A stretch of DNA of 64,000 nt from Escallonia rubra (GCA_033065855.1 JAVXUO010001186.1:1-64000), one strand, 5' to 3'; positions 45,736-57,286 are shown, numbered from the stretch's first letter. The notes: generated from the sequence alone by a model not told the origin. A program made the numbers and translations.

Positions 45736-46180
45736 ACAACATCCTCGTTTCTATATAATCAATTTATCCTTGCTTAAGTGCGCTTAAGCAAGAAAATCCA
45801 ATTTATCCATTCACTGCAATTAGAAACTTAGGAAAAGACATAACGTCAATACCACAGAGACAGACTTTAAGCAGAATCCGGATGGAAGGCTAACTTGACT
45901 GGGCTTTGTATAGACACTACTCTTGAGCCATGTTCGTCTCCCTTAGAAGGGAAGGTTCAGCGGGGCAGTAAAAAAAGACGGTCTGAGAACTGCGAGCCCT
46001 CGTTCCAAACGCCTCCCCAATAGAACTGCAATGAAAACTGGAAGCCCTAATTGCGAACTATTCTTATTAATTCCCTTCGGCTTTTTCCTATTCGATTTCC
46101 CCCCAAATGCACAATAAATCAAATAAAAGAAGGTATGATAGAGAAAAGGAGGGCAAGTTACCTCTAGGTCTTCAATTTCC
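45736..46180. other. Unexplained block at CACTA truncation point
   Basis: It has a more even base composition than its neighbours, an 8-bp palindrome-like GCTTAAGTGCGCTTAAGC at about 45773-45790, and a hairpin-like CTCCCTTAGAAGGGAAG at 45948-45965. It matches no TE family I know. An organellar origin is possible but unproven. Confidence 0.35.
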
Positions 46181-46525
46181 TTGGATTCATCATCTCGGCC
46201 ATGGATGTCGTTAATGGCTGGAAGACGAGTGGAGAGAGACTGAAATGGAAATGGAAGTGGAAAAGCTCACTAAATGAAATGCAGTCGTTTTGAGAAACCC
46301 AATTGGTGGTGTTTTCATCCACTCTCCTTTTTGTTGCCATCTAGGGCGCTGCTGAAAATTTAAGATCCCGTGTAAATCGAAACGGTGTCGTTTTGAGTCT
46401 AGCGCCCTTACAACTATCAAGAAAAAGGGACGCTTGTTAGTTAGCGCCCTATATTCTACTTTTTAGGACGCTTTTGATAAAGCGTTCCTTAATAGGCATT
46501 CTTACCGGCCAATTTTGTTGTAGTG
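46181..46525. mobile_element. Orphan CACTA terminus of a different family
   Basis: The sequence ends ACCGGCCAATTTTGTTGTAGTG at 46525, i.e. a CACTACAACAAAATTGGCCG terminus on the minus strand. Upstream are repeats of AGCGCCCT/GGACGCTT (46346-46490) instead of GCGACGG. It is inserted in the copia pol, whose reading resumes at 46526. No matching opposite end was found in the window. Confidence 0.6.
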
Positions 46526-46704
46526 AGATACAAGATATCATTTCATCCGAGAGTGCATTGCCAATAATGAAGTACTACTCAAATTCGTCAAGTCATTTGA
46601 TCAAATTGCTGATATTTTTACCAAGCCCCTTAAGTATGATATTTTTCACAAGATGCGGACCCTACTTGGAGTTGTTAAGAAAGTCAAGTTTAAGGAGGCG
46701 TATT
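46526..46704 (+). pseudogene. C-terminal end of copia RNase H/pol
   Basis: From 46527 the frame reads DTRYHFIRECIANNEVLL and DQIADIFTKPLKYDIFHKMR, ending KFKEAY and a stop at 46702-46704. This is the conserved end of a copia pol. The upstream part is lost behind the orphan CACTA terminus. Confidence 0.85.
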
Positions 46705-46999
46705 AGAAATATAAACTTGACTTTGCACATATTATTTACATTTATGATGGTGCATGTAGGTGCATATGTTTACGTGCATGAATTTATGTATCACGTATGT
46801 TCTTGAGTCTTTTCATTTTGGTTCATGTATGGTGTATCTAGACAATAGTGTCATTAATGTGGTATTTCTAGAATTGTAACTTGGGTACTATATAAACTCA
46901 TGTACCAAATTATTTTGGAATGAAGTAAGTTCAAGTAATACAAAGTCCTCTTCCATCTTCTCTCTAAGTGTGCTTATGAGTGACCAAATTTTTCTATCA
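46701..46999 (+). repeat. Short copia LTR (about 300 bp)
   Basis: It follows the pol stop and the purine stretch AAGGAGGCG, begins TATTAGAAATAT (TG changed to TA) and ends TTTTTCTATCA. A TATA box (tatataa) is at about 46889. Confidence 0.65.
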
Positions 47000-48789
47000 G
47001 ACTCAGGTTGGAGCAAGGGGAAGAAGGAAAACGCAATACCTCTCTATCCTCCTTCAAAGAAATGGAACAGAAAGAAACCTACCAAAGCTATGTTTGTTTT
47101 CTGCAAAACAAGTTAAACTCACAATTGCTTTGGCTCAAAGACCAACCTAAATTTCATTTTGCTCCAATATAGGAGTACTTAATTTTCAGCCACTGAAGAA
47201 ACTTTCGAAGTAGATTTGTGGACTAAATAACATACCTTTTAGAGGGCTTAATATGCTGTTATAATTAGGATTACGTACTTGTAAGGGTAATTTGGTATGC
47301 CAGAAGCTGAAGCAAACCGATCTTTACTGTGGTGACTCCACCACAAAGACGTACTGAGGATTTTTTGCCGGATAATCTGATACCTTAACGATTACAGAGC
47401 TTGAGAGGGATGCACTCGTGTCAAAGCTCGTATCTAGACCATTTGTGCGAATAGGAAGAACTGATATGGAGCGCTTTGCACACTGTCAAAGATGAGAACG
47501 TCTTTTCTACCACCTTACGCCGAAAAAAAAGGGATGCTATCAGTAAGCCAACTGCCTCTCCGACAGAGAGCATCTTGCATGGCACTGCTGCTGGTACACC
47601 AAGCAGATTATTTTGTCTACTCAGGATAGGATTAAAGTTCCTTCCACTTTGTTGTCGTACTATTTTTTTTCTTTTAGTTATTTGTCTTTTAATTGTTTTT
47701 TTTTTCCGGAGGGGGAGGGGGGTGGAGGAGTGGCGTTGGCTGTTGCGCAATGTGTGGTGCTACCCCATCTCACCTAAGAAAGAATAGGAAACTTAGTAGG
47801 TTTAACATGCACCAAGGACCCAGGACCTCCGGTTTAAGCTTTTCCGTCAAGTTGGCTCCAAGGTTGGCATCTATTCTTGGGCCCGATCTCCCTTTCTTAA
47901 AAGCCTGGCTTGGTGAAGAGTGAAAGGTTTCCATCAAAGGGGAGCTCTAACTAGTGGTGTACATGGATACTTTGTTAATGTAACGCGTGGTGCTGCATTT
48001 AGGTCAACTTGGGCACCTACCAGAGGAGAGTTATCTTTCCTTCGGCACAGTCTCCCTCACATCGCTAACAAAGGAGGCGCAGGATTCCATATATTGAGCA
48101 CATAGCATTAAAAGGGTTTTACGTTAAGATACTCAGGCAGTAGCTAAAATGTTTTGTTCCTTTCTTTCTCATTTATTCACTATGTGTGCGCGCTGGAGGG
48201 CAGGAGGAGGGAGGGAGAAAGAGGAGAGAATTTTCAGCTGCATTTGAGAAAAATAATGGATTGGTACTTGGCAAATATATAGGAGGCATACCTCCATAAG
48301 CTAAACAGGAAAATAAAATCTCTAGGGACAGTATGAATACCTCCCCGCAGGCTTAGAACACAAAGGAAGCAACCAAAATCAGCACCACTCTGAACTACGT
48401 AGTGTTTTGGTACTCTGTTCAAGCTTACCTGAATCTCTCTAATCATCTCTGTAGGCGTCTACATGTAGATCTCTGCTCTGTCCGTAGGTGGTACACATCT
48501 TCTTTTTCATGTTGCATAACCCCACCGAACTGCTTGAATTCCTAAGTTGCCTAAGTTATAAATTCAGCCACAATTGAGTAATCTACTCCCGAATTCTGCA
48601 AGAGAACTTGTGTTGTTACCTAAACTTCGAGTCCCTCTTTTGTTTATTTTTACAGTTACCATTGACGTGAAATTGGGCTATAAACCAAAATTCTCAACTG
48701 CATGCGAAGTCAATCATAGCAATTAGTTAACACTGCGTCAAGACTTTCACAACCATGAAAACCATATTTTTCTCTCAACCAGCAATATA
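47000..48789. other. No confident gene; one coding-like stretch
   Basis: About 47800-48100 on the plus strand has two adjacent open frames: one includes SGLSFSVKLAPRLASILGPD and LPFLKAWLGEE, the next (from 47920) includes AFRSTWAPTRGELSF and SLPHIANKGGAGFHIL. They look more protein-like than the surroundings and may be an old exon, but I recognise no family. A poly-T/G-rich stretch lies at 47690-47730 and a GGAGG-rich stretch at 48195-48225. The rest is non-coding. Confidence 0.35.
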
Positions 48790-49903
48790 TAAGGAGTTAG
48801 GCCTAGGCAAGGATTCAAGCACAGAGTTGAGCTCCCTAAGTGCTTGGGATCTGATGGTTGGCAGCCTCCATGTGTTATTGTGAATAAAATCTTGGACCTT
48901 AGCATTTAAGGTTAAGCCAGAATCATAAACAATCTCTGTCCATACACTTCGGTCAACACACCATTTGGTAGCCAGTTATCTAGTCATAGCCATACTGTAC
49001 TACCATTTCCCAATTTATACATCACAAATTGGTGGAATACCTCCCTAAGCTTCATTATTTTACACCATAGCCATGACAATACAGCAGGGAGTTTGAAAGT
49101 CCAAATGTGCCTATCCTTTATGATAAAGATATGGCACCATTTTTCCCAAACGGAATCTTTCTTCTGTGCCAAATCCCATTATAAGTCCTTACAGATTGCA
49201 GCTTTATTTCATTCATCCATTCTTTTAATTCCCAAACCTCCTTCCTTCTTTGGTACACATACTTGTTTCCAAGATACGTTACTTTACTTTCAATCTGTTT
49301 GATTATCTTTTTAGGTAGTATAAAAATACTACACCAGTATACTTACATACTGAGTAGAACTGAGATAGCAAGTTGTACTCTACCAGCACTGGACAAATAC
49401 TTTGTAGACCAACTTGAGATTATCTTGGTCACCTTCTCAACTAGAATTTTGCAATCTTTATAGAGTAATTTGGTAGATATCAAGGACACCCCAAGGTATG
49501 TGAGAGGAAGTTGGCCATCAGGAATACCAATGATTGCAATCAAATTCCTTGCAACACTTAGATCTACACCAGCAATCAAGACAGAGCGTTTTGTAAGGTT
49601 AGAAACCAAAAATCTGTTCAAATTCCTACAAAGCTAGAGTAATGAGCTCCATAGTTTCAGGTCTAGCTTGAGATAATAGGAATAGGTCATCAGCATCGCA
49701 CAGGTGACTGATTTGTAATTCCTTACATTTAGGATGAAAATGGAATGTGTCTTGAGTACTGTACTCATCTATCATACCAGAAAAGGATTTCATTAATAAA
49801 AGAAACAAATAGGTGGATATAGTATCCGCTGCCTCAGTCCTTTAGCACTTGCAAAGTAACCCTCCATGCATCCATTGAGATTCATGGAAAATTTAGCAGT
49901 GGT
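48790..49903 (-). pseudogene. LINE (L1-type) reverse transcriptase fragment
   Basis: The minus strand reads, in broken frames, the end of the RT domain (ISHLCDADDLFLLSQARPET, where FADD is changed to CDADD), then LPLTYLGVSLISTKLLYKDC and KYLSSAGRVQLAISVLLSM, then KWCHIFIIKDRHIWTF. It is clearly homologous to the LINE at 58116-60290 but diverged. It is broken by the CACTA terminus at 49904 and ends at about 48790 without a poly(A) tail. Confidence 0.85.
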
Positions 49904-49929
49904 TGCTACAAGAAACTAGCATTTTAGCG

Positions 49930-50350
49930 ATGGAAAATTTCGTCACTAAAAGTCCCTATCCCGTTGTAAAAGACATGTAGCGACCGAGGCCGCGTCGCTA
50001 AACGTCCGTTGGGATTAACTCCATCGCTAAATGTTTAGCGACGTAATTTAAAAATCCGTAGCCAAAAAATCCAACTTTAGCGACGGGATGATAAATTGAT
50101 TAGTGACAGGAAGTTCCGTCGCTAAAGATAATTTCCGTATTTTAGTTTAATTTTTTTAATTTAATAATTTGAAAAATATTTAGTGACGGAATATACTGTC
50201 GCTGAAGGTATTAGTGACGGACTTTTAGTAACATAAATTTTTTCACTAAAAGGCTATGGGAAAAAAACTAATGGACATTTAACGAGGGAAGTTCCGTCGC
50301 TCAAAAATTTAAGGTACACAACTTTTAGCAACGAAATAAAATCCATAGCT
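49930..50350. repeat. 3' subterminal repeats of fourth CACTA
   Basis: Decayed TTAGCGACGGAA/CCGTCGCTAAA motifs, many with single changes such as TAGTGACGG. Confidence 0.75.
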
Positions 50351-50569
50351 AAAAATATATTTTTATATTTTTAGTACCCAAACATGTAACTCAAATTCAA
50401 ACCCAATTCTCCCAATTCACATTAAAGTTAAATAATTGTTGATCAATCAGCAATCATTTAACCCTAAAACACAGTATGTTTATTCAATAGTTAAAATTAT
50501 ATTAATTAAACATAAAAATTTATACAATTCAGGTTACGGCGTACACCCAATGCTATAGATCCTTTTCTC

Positions 50570-52368
50570 GCTTTAAGGTGATCTTTCGATTTTCTCTTGA
50601 CATTTATCGTTGTGTTGAACACATTATCGAAAAAATTCTTCTCAATGTGCATCGCATACACGTTGTTTAGAATAATGAGTGTCCTCCAATAGTCTAACTC
50701 TCAGAAAATACATTGTTTCCTCCAGTTGTGCTCTTTCCTGTATCCTGGAAAATACATTGTTTCCTCCAGTTGTGCTCTTTCCTGTATCCTAGAATCTTCT
50801 GATTCGGCACACCCTTGCCGTATGGTATGTCAGTATCAAGTGCATCTAGGTGTAAAAGAACTTCTTCACCAGATGGATAGTCTAGTGTGACAACCTCACG
50901 CTTTATTGTCCCATCGAATTTATCTTTCTGCCTACAGAACTGATGGTCTGTGGCAACAGCTTACGGTGACATCCAAACCACGAGGGATTTTCGCTGTACT
51001 TTAATGTACGACCGAGGTTCACGCCCATACAAACAGCGCATGCTAACTTTTTATGTGTGTTCCAGCCACACGTCATTCCCAATGCGGGAAAATAGTGTAT
51101 AATTCACATCAAAGCAGACCTCATATGAAAGTTATATTTAATGGATGCATCATCAGTTTCGATTCCATGATCCCATAGTTATTTGAACTTATCAATTAAT
51201 GACCTTAAATACACATATATGTCCTTATCGAAACTCTTCAACCCCGGAATAAGCAACGAAAAAAACATGTACGGCTTCTTTAGTGGAAGTTTGTATGAGA
51301 CAATAATAACAGGCCATGTGGAGTAAGGGGTGCAGACTGTCCGAAAGGATTGATCCCATCGGTTTCCAAACCAAATTTAACATTCCAAACTTTCTGCGAA
51401 TAGGTTGGATGCATGTGGTCAAACTTCTTCCACGGCTCTCCATCAGCGAGGTATGTCAGCACGTCGACATCGTTACTACGAGTGTCATAGTGAGCCCCCA
51501 TATGTTCAGCTGTATTGGAGGAGTAGTACATCCACTAAAGCCTTAGGTAACCAAAAAATATCGCAATACCTTCCATGCAATATTTTTCTTATTCACTTTG
51601 TCCGATTTATACCTCGAGTAATCACATACTGGACACTTTGTCAAGTCCTTATTCTCTTTCCAAAACTAAACACAGTTGTTATTGCACGCATCTATCCATT
51701 CATAACTCAATCCAAGTTTCATCATCATCTTCTTTACATCATAGTACAACGGGGGGCAGCTTTTCACTCTTTGGCAAAATTTCCTTGATAAAAGTAACAA
51801 ACTCGTTAAATTCTTTCTCACTCAACCCGTGGTCCGATTTTAACTGTAATAACCCACTAACCGCAGATAAACGTGTGTGTTTCCTTATTCCATCCCACAA
51901 CAGATCTTTGGCGTCTCTCAACAAATCATAAAACTAATGAGCCCCCTCATTTGATTGATAGGGACAGTCATCGCCGCAGTAGTCACCCTAGTCAACTTTA
52001 GTATGCCCAGCATCTATAATCATATCTTGATAATCATACTGTGCCTCCACCCTAACTTCAGCATCACTAGCTGAACTGAATGACAGTACTACTATTTTCC
52101 CGTGTTGCCATTTTATCACAATTCTCAGGGTTAATTAGTGCACGGACACCCACCTTGTATATCCATCCATAAATCTGGACCAGAGAAGATGCCATTTTAC
52201 CACCATTCTTTTTCTCTAATATAACAGCTCATATTTACTGCACGGAAGCCTTATCTTCTCAAAGTCAACATATATAGATGCGCGTAAGCAAACTCAAGAA
52301 ATTCACTGACGCGGTCCTTGAAATCATCATTATTTTTTCTTTTTCATCCAACTTCAATTGATTGACAT
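50570..52368 (-). pseudogene. TNP2 transposase pseudogene, 3' part deleted
   Basis: The minus strand aligns collinearly with 15146-16860 of the intact gene. The start (complement of 52366-52368) is followed within five codons by a TGA where the intact gene has CGA. Readable blocks include LLQLKSDHGLSEKEFNEFVT (51840 region), YYSSNTAEHMGAH and GLETDGINPFGQSA (about 51500-51350), and the MHIEKN region near 50650. It stops at about 50570, losing everything from DUF4218 onward. A 58-bp duplication (AAAATACATTGTTTCCTCCA at about 50705 and 50751) is present. Many stops and frameshifts. Confidence 0.85.
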
Positions 52369-52559
52369 GATGATTCAGATTACTAGATAACACCTTAAAT
52401 TAAAACTAATAATTAGGTAGTGTCAATATGAAAATGAATGCATGTATGTGACATGTCTATACCCCTTCCATTCTCTAATAGCTAGTGGTCATATCCCATT
52501 TAAAAAGCACATGTCTATAAAACATTTACCAGCTCTTGCTTAGTCTTATGTCTACGAAA

Positions 52560-52980
52560 AATTCGACAGCACATCCCCGCATTTCTCCAAGTACATTCAT
52601 CTAATCTTGCCTTGTAAGACTAAACGGATGTTAGAGCGCCAGATCTGTATGTACCCGCAGAAACACTGGAGAACGTGTACCAAATATCCACGATATAGAA
52701 CATGGAGCGTGAGTCAATACACTGTTTTATAAACGCTTAGCTTTTCCAAATTATCCAAAATGGACATCCAAAGGCTCATTACAAAGGATTACTTTGTAAT
52801 AACTACATTTGAACGAGAACTAAGGGTTTTTATGCATGCATGCGTTAAAAAATTGGTACAAATATGAAACAATCTTTCCGAAATATTAAAATTTCGAAAA
52901 GATTGTTGCATATGCTACCAGTTTCACTTTAATTAAAATTCGTTGGAACGAGTTGAACCAACTCGTTGTCAATGGACTTA
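52560..52980 (-). promoter_or_regulatory. Decayed TNP2 leader with inverted repeats
   Basis: Inverted counterpart of 14500-14960. It keeps recognisable versions of both hairpins (AACGAGTTGAACCAACTCGTT at about 52950; GATGTTAGAGCG near 52626) and phrases such as GGATATTTGGTACACGTTCT in complement. Confidence 0.6.
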
Positions 52981-53089
52981 ACAAAATAACAATGTATATT
53001 CCTAATACGGGAAGCGACTCACGTTTCTCAGTGAAATATGGAGTTTATTCACAAATTTGATATTGTCTCACATGTGATTATGATGGGGT

Positions 53090-54020
53090 TTATATATATA
53101 GTTAGGGTCAAGTTGTATTTAGGCTAATTAGGGTTTATTTAGGGTAATTAAGGTTTAATTAGGGTTAATTAATTTCATTAGGGTTAGTTAGGGCTATTTA
53201 GGGTTAAGTTAGGCTATTTAGTTAGGGTTTAATTAGGGTAATTAGGGTTTAACTAGATTAATTAAGTTTAAATTAGTGTTAATTATGGTTACTTAGGGAT
53301 GTGTTAGGGGTTAATTAGGGTTAATTGGGTTTAATTAGGGTTAAGTAGAGATGTATTAGAGTTTAATTATGATAATTTAGGTTTACTTGTCGTTAATTAG
53401 GGGTTAATTACGTTTAATTAAGGGTAATTATGATTTAATTAGGATTAATTAGGGTTTACTTAGGGTTAATTGGGTAAATCGGAGTTAATTAGAGTTAACG
53501 GTGAATCGGGATTAATTCGGGGTAACCGGTTCAATTAGGGTTATTTGGGGTTAATTGGTTCAATTAGGGTTATTTGGTTCAATTAGGTTTACTCAGGGTC
53601 AATTAGTTCAATTAGGGTTAATTGGGATTAATTACAGTTAATTGCTTCAATAAGGGTAAATCGGGGTTAACTAGGATTAGTTGGTTCAATTAAGTTTAAT
53701 TGCTGTTAATTAGGGTTAATTTGTTCAATTAAGGTTTATCGGGGTTAATTAGGGTTAATTTGTTCAATTAGGGTTAATCGGGGTTAATTAGGGGTGACTG
53801 TTCAATTAGGGTTAATCAAGGTTAATTAGGGTCAAATGGTTCAATTAGGTTTAATCAGGCTTAATTACGGTTAATTGGTTCAATTAGGGTTAATTATGGT
53901 TAATTGGTTCAATTAGGGTTAATTGAGATTAATTACGGTTAATTGGTTCAATTAGGGTTAATCAGGATTAATTAGTGTTAATTGGTTCAATTATGGTTAA
54001 TCGGGGTTAATTACGGTATT
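53090..54020. repeat. AT-rich repeats (GGTTCAATTAGGGTTAATC type)
   Basis: Many units of roughly 35-40 bp combining GGTTCAATTAGGGTTAAT and CGGGGTTAATTAGGGTTAAT occur. The inverted counterpart of the CCCTAATTAG array at 13400-14400 but with a shorter period and more divergence. Confidence 0.8.
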
Positions 54021-54265
54021 GAATACACATTATATTTCAAGCAAATATTGAATACAATTAATATAAACACATTCTAACACATTAAATTCATTTAAAAACA
54101 TTATAATTATTTAGAAAAAAAATACGGGCGGTTGACGGCCGACTAGGTGGCTGTGGGCAGTGGATAGTGGGTTGGGGCTGCCGTGGGACGGCGCGGCGCA
54201 GAGGGGCATTGGGGTGAAGGGCTGCAAGCTCGATGGTGGCATTAGGCCGGCGCTGCAGCGGGACG
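54021..54265. other. Spacer with GC-rich patch
   Basis: AT-rich to 54120, then about 145 bp very GC-rich sequence (GCGGCGCAGAGG, CGGCGCTGCAGCGGGACG) with no recognisable gene. It may be captured host sequence or the fourth element's leader. Confidence 0.35.
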
Positions 54266-54782
54266 ACGCTAAAAGACCCTCGTATAAAAGGCCATTACTA
54301 AAAGTTTTGCAACGGAATTATAAATCCGTCATCTAATATAGAACGTTTGGCGACGAATTTATTTATGAATTAGCGACGGAATATCCGTCGCTAATTCTGT
54401 TTTACGTATTTTAATTTATTTTCTTTTTTGTGAAATAGGCGACGGGATACATGTTTTAGCGACGAAATTAATCCGTCGTTAAAAGTCATTTTTTTTTAAA
54501 TATATTTTTTAATTTTTTAATGCCCAAACATGTAATAAAAAATTCAAATCAATTGGGTCCCATCCTCCGTCAACAATCTCAATATCTCAAATGCACGATT
54601 AACAATCTAGAATCATCAATTAACAACCTAAAATCATCGATCAATAATCACAATTCTCAAATGCACAATTAACAACCTAAAATTATCAAACAAATAATCA
54701 ATGTTCAAATAACACAAAATTGTTCAAAATGCACATATCCGATGCGATTAATTTAATTTAGGGTTTAATTAGGGCTCAGAGT

Positions 54783-55231
54783 TCAACATTGGGGGAAAGC
54801 TTTTTCACAAGTGCTTTGATCAAACACCAGCACTTGAAAACGCATATGCCCCATGTGTTCAAAGACAACAAAGTCTCCTAGACGGAGGTCATGCTGCTGC
54901 ACGAATTTGTTCAAACCCTCTTCGAAACAAATTTCCTTTTGGCCGCGCTTTTTTTTATTTATTGTAACAAGCCATAACCCCTTGCGGCTGGTTACAGTTG
55001 CTTCAGTTGATCTTACTGGGGTAAGCAATTTGCAAAAGGCTACCGGTATGGCCTAACATATTCATAGTACAGTAAGACAAGTAAGTTTTCAACCAAAGAT
55101 AATAGTGCGTACACACACGAAAACACAGAGAAAGAGGGATGGCATACAAGTTCTGTATGAAAACCAGACATCATGACCTTGAAGAAGTGTCTGCCGACTG
55201 AAACGTCCATGTTCACCGCAGCAGAAGCCAT
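54783..55231 (-). pseudogene. Captured B3 DNA-binding-domain gene fragment (REM-like)
   Basis: Exon 1 (55231 to about 55152) begins MASAAVNMDVSVGRHFFKVM and reads to GFHTEL before GTATGC. After an intron with acceptor TTACCCCAG, exon 2 (about 55010 to 54783) reads VTSRKGLWLVTINKKKRGQK, FVQQHDLRLGDFVVFEH and FQVLVFDQSTCEKAF, stop at 54783-54785. These are the start and second half of a plant B3 domain, as in REM-type transcription factors (sequence-specific DNA binding in the nucleus). The middle beta-strands (an IPxxF-like segment) are missing between exons, so it likely cannot fold normally. Both exons are open and have plausible splice sites. Location inside a CACTA derivative indicates capture. 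Confidence 0.85.
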
Positions 55232-57029
55232 TTAACCTACTTTAACATGAAAAACCAATCGAGCATTATTCAATTGATGAGCATCAATTTCATAGCTTAA
55301 TTAAATCTATTAACTCCATAATTGAACAATATAACTCCAGAATTTTAAAATACTAGGTATTTTCAAGTAAATCCAGGACAACCAACATAGATTTGATTAT
55401 GTTAGTAGTCTAAGGGGAAAAAACTAATTCATAACCAAAAAGAAAGAAATTCGTAAACAAACATGTAATCCCTTTATTCGTAAATGTTAAATGTTACCTA
55501 ACCATGCCCCCGATAGATGGTCTGGAAAATTCTCAGCTAGACCGACATACAATTTTAAACCTTAATCTCGAATTAAATTTCCTGCCATATTTTGCTAACC
55601 CTAAATTTTCAACTCAACTGTTTCATTAATTCTATATGTATAAACTACAACATATCTGACAATCAAACAAAGTGAACTCAAAAAGAAAAAAACATTGTTA
55701 TAAAGCTCGCAAGGCAAAGAAAACAAAAGAGATGCAAATTACATATTACAAACATTCCTGGACATTACATGCAAAAGAGATGCAAATTACTTGTCTGAAT
55801 CGTCATTAACACCCAAAACACATGAAAACAGAAAAAGTCATGAAAGCACTTCCTAGTTAATGTCAGTAGTATTATCTCCAAAACCTCGCAAGGAACAGAT
55901 AAACTATTGAAATACAAGGAAAAATTAAATGACGGTGAACCAACTCAATGTCAATAAAAGAGATCGAGTAACATACTACTTGGAAGACATGGCTTATCCA
56001 AAGCAAACGATTGTGTGACTTTACAAACTCCTCTACTGATCAATTGTTTTCGGGAACTGCTCGGTTCATCGAGGTAAGCATGATGAAGTAGCACATTCAA
56101 CTTGAGAAACTACCATGGTCATTATCATCAGTGCCCTGATATATGATCACCAAAAATAGTGCAAAGCTTACTTTAGTTACCGATATCAAGGATTAGTTCC
56201 GTTCCGATAATGGGTCTATCAATTCTTCATCATCCAATATTAGGCCAAAACCCTGGTGTATATAATCTAACAAACAAGTTTTATTGCTGACAGGTTAGAG
56301 GCCTGAAATATATATTATTCACTAATAAGGGGGTTTTAGATCCTCGAAGTTAATTGATGGTGATTGGTGACTACAATCTTGATTTGTCGACAGGCTAATG
56401 AAAGTTTAAGTAATAGTGAAGAGGTATTGATCGCTAATTGGCACTTTCATTGGAGTAGGCGGGCGTGGGCTTGTGCTTCTTACTATTGTACATGTTAATA
56501 TTCTTACTATGTCAATAGCATTCAAACAACATGCTAAATGAGAGATCTGTCATTCTACGACTGTGGAACCACATAACATAAAGAAATTTCTAGAGTCAAA
56601 CCATATTTCCCCAAACGAAGGCAATAAACTAATACTTGATCCTTTTGCTCCAATATGGCATTAACTTAGAGAAACACATGAATAACCAATCTGTACAGTG
56701 ACAAACTATGAGAAATCTAGTTTTTAATCACAATAGGTAATCATGAAAAATTGATTTCAAGCAAATTAGGTTAAACAATTGGTAACATATTTTACAATTT
56801 TGACTACATAAAAAAGCAACACAATGCAAATTACTGGAGTTGACCGGAGGGTTTAATTTGGACCATCAAAGCTGGCGCGGTGTCAGGGGGAGGACGGGGG
56901 GTGTCGCCGGAGTTGTGGGTCGCTGTAGAAGGGGGTCGTCGGAGGTGAGAACGCCGGTAGGTGAGAGATTTTTACAAGACACAGAGAGAAACGGGAGAAA
57001 GGAAAAACAGATCTGATCTATTTTAAGCG
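55232..57029. other. Interior of small CACTA derivative, non-coding
   Basis: AT-rich, possibly upstream and intron DNA captured with the B3 fragment. 56860-57000 is GC-rich (GTGTCGCCGGAGTTGTGGG) followed by an AGAGAGAAACGGGAGAAAGG leader-like stretch, much like the GC-rich leader of the inner CACTA. Confidence 0.45.
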
Positions 57030-57286
57030 GGACTTTTAGCGACGGAACGGCACTGTCGGTAAAAGTCCTCATTAACGACAGAATGTTTAGCGACGGTATC
57101 ATTCTGTCGCTTAAAATAATTTTAAAAACCACCGAAAATTATAAAATTCTCTAAAAAAAAATTAGCGACGGCATACTCCGTCGGTAAATAACCGTCGTTA
57201 AAACCTTTACCGACGGAATTGTCCGTCACTAAAAAAAATTAACGACGGAATTTCTTCCGTCGCTAAATCCTTGTTTTCTTGTAGTG
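57030..57286. repeat. 5' subterminal repeats of small CACTA derivative
   Basis: Well preserved TTTAGCGACGGAA/CCGTCGGTAAA motifs up to GTTTTCTTGTAGTG. Confidence 0.85.

Larger units (their letters stand above)
49904..54265 (-). mobile_element. Fourth CACTA, degenerate, minus strand
   Basis: The left (3') end is TGCTACAAGAAACTAGCATT, a CACTACAAGAAA terminus with its first two bases changed, in the LINE RT. GCGACGG-type repeats cover 49930-50350. A TNP2 pseudogene (50570-52368) follows, then the hairpin leader (52560-52980) and AT-rich repeats (53090-54020), each the inverted counterpart of the inner CACTA's parts. The 3' half of TNP2 and the second gene are deleted. The 5' terminus is missing or replaced by the next element at about 54266. 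Flanks ggt (left) and atg (after 57286) do not match, so I do not join the two as one insertion. Confidence 0.65.
54266..57286 (-). mobile_element. Small CACTA derivative carrying a B3-domain fragment
   Basis: The right (5') end is perfect: CTTGTAGTG at 57286 (CACTACAAGAAAACAAGGAT on the minus strand), preceded by GCGACGG repeats (57030-57286). On the left, 54266-54490 resembles the inner CACTA's 3' subterminal region inverted (shares CCTCGTATAAAAG) but lacks the terminal 90-100 bp. 54530-54780 is the inverted counterpart of 12560-12840. The rest is B3-gene sequence and AT-rich DNA. I read it as a deletion derivative of the same family that captured a gene. It could instead be the 5' part of the fourth element with an internal duplication. 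Confidence 0.6.

Noticed and set aside
45736-46100. Mitochondrial or plastid DNA insertion
   Set aside because: Composition and small hairpins suggested it, but I could not match it to any organelle gene by eye. Left as an open question, not a call.
30095-46525. Treating 30095 and 46525 as the two ends of one CACTA
   Set aside because: TIR sequences agree only in the first bases, subterminal repeats are of different types, and the flanking trinucleotides (cgc and aga) do not match.
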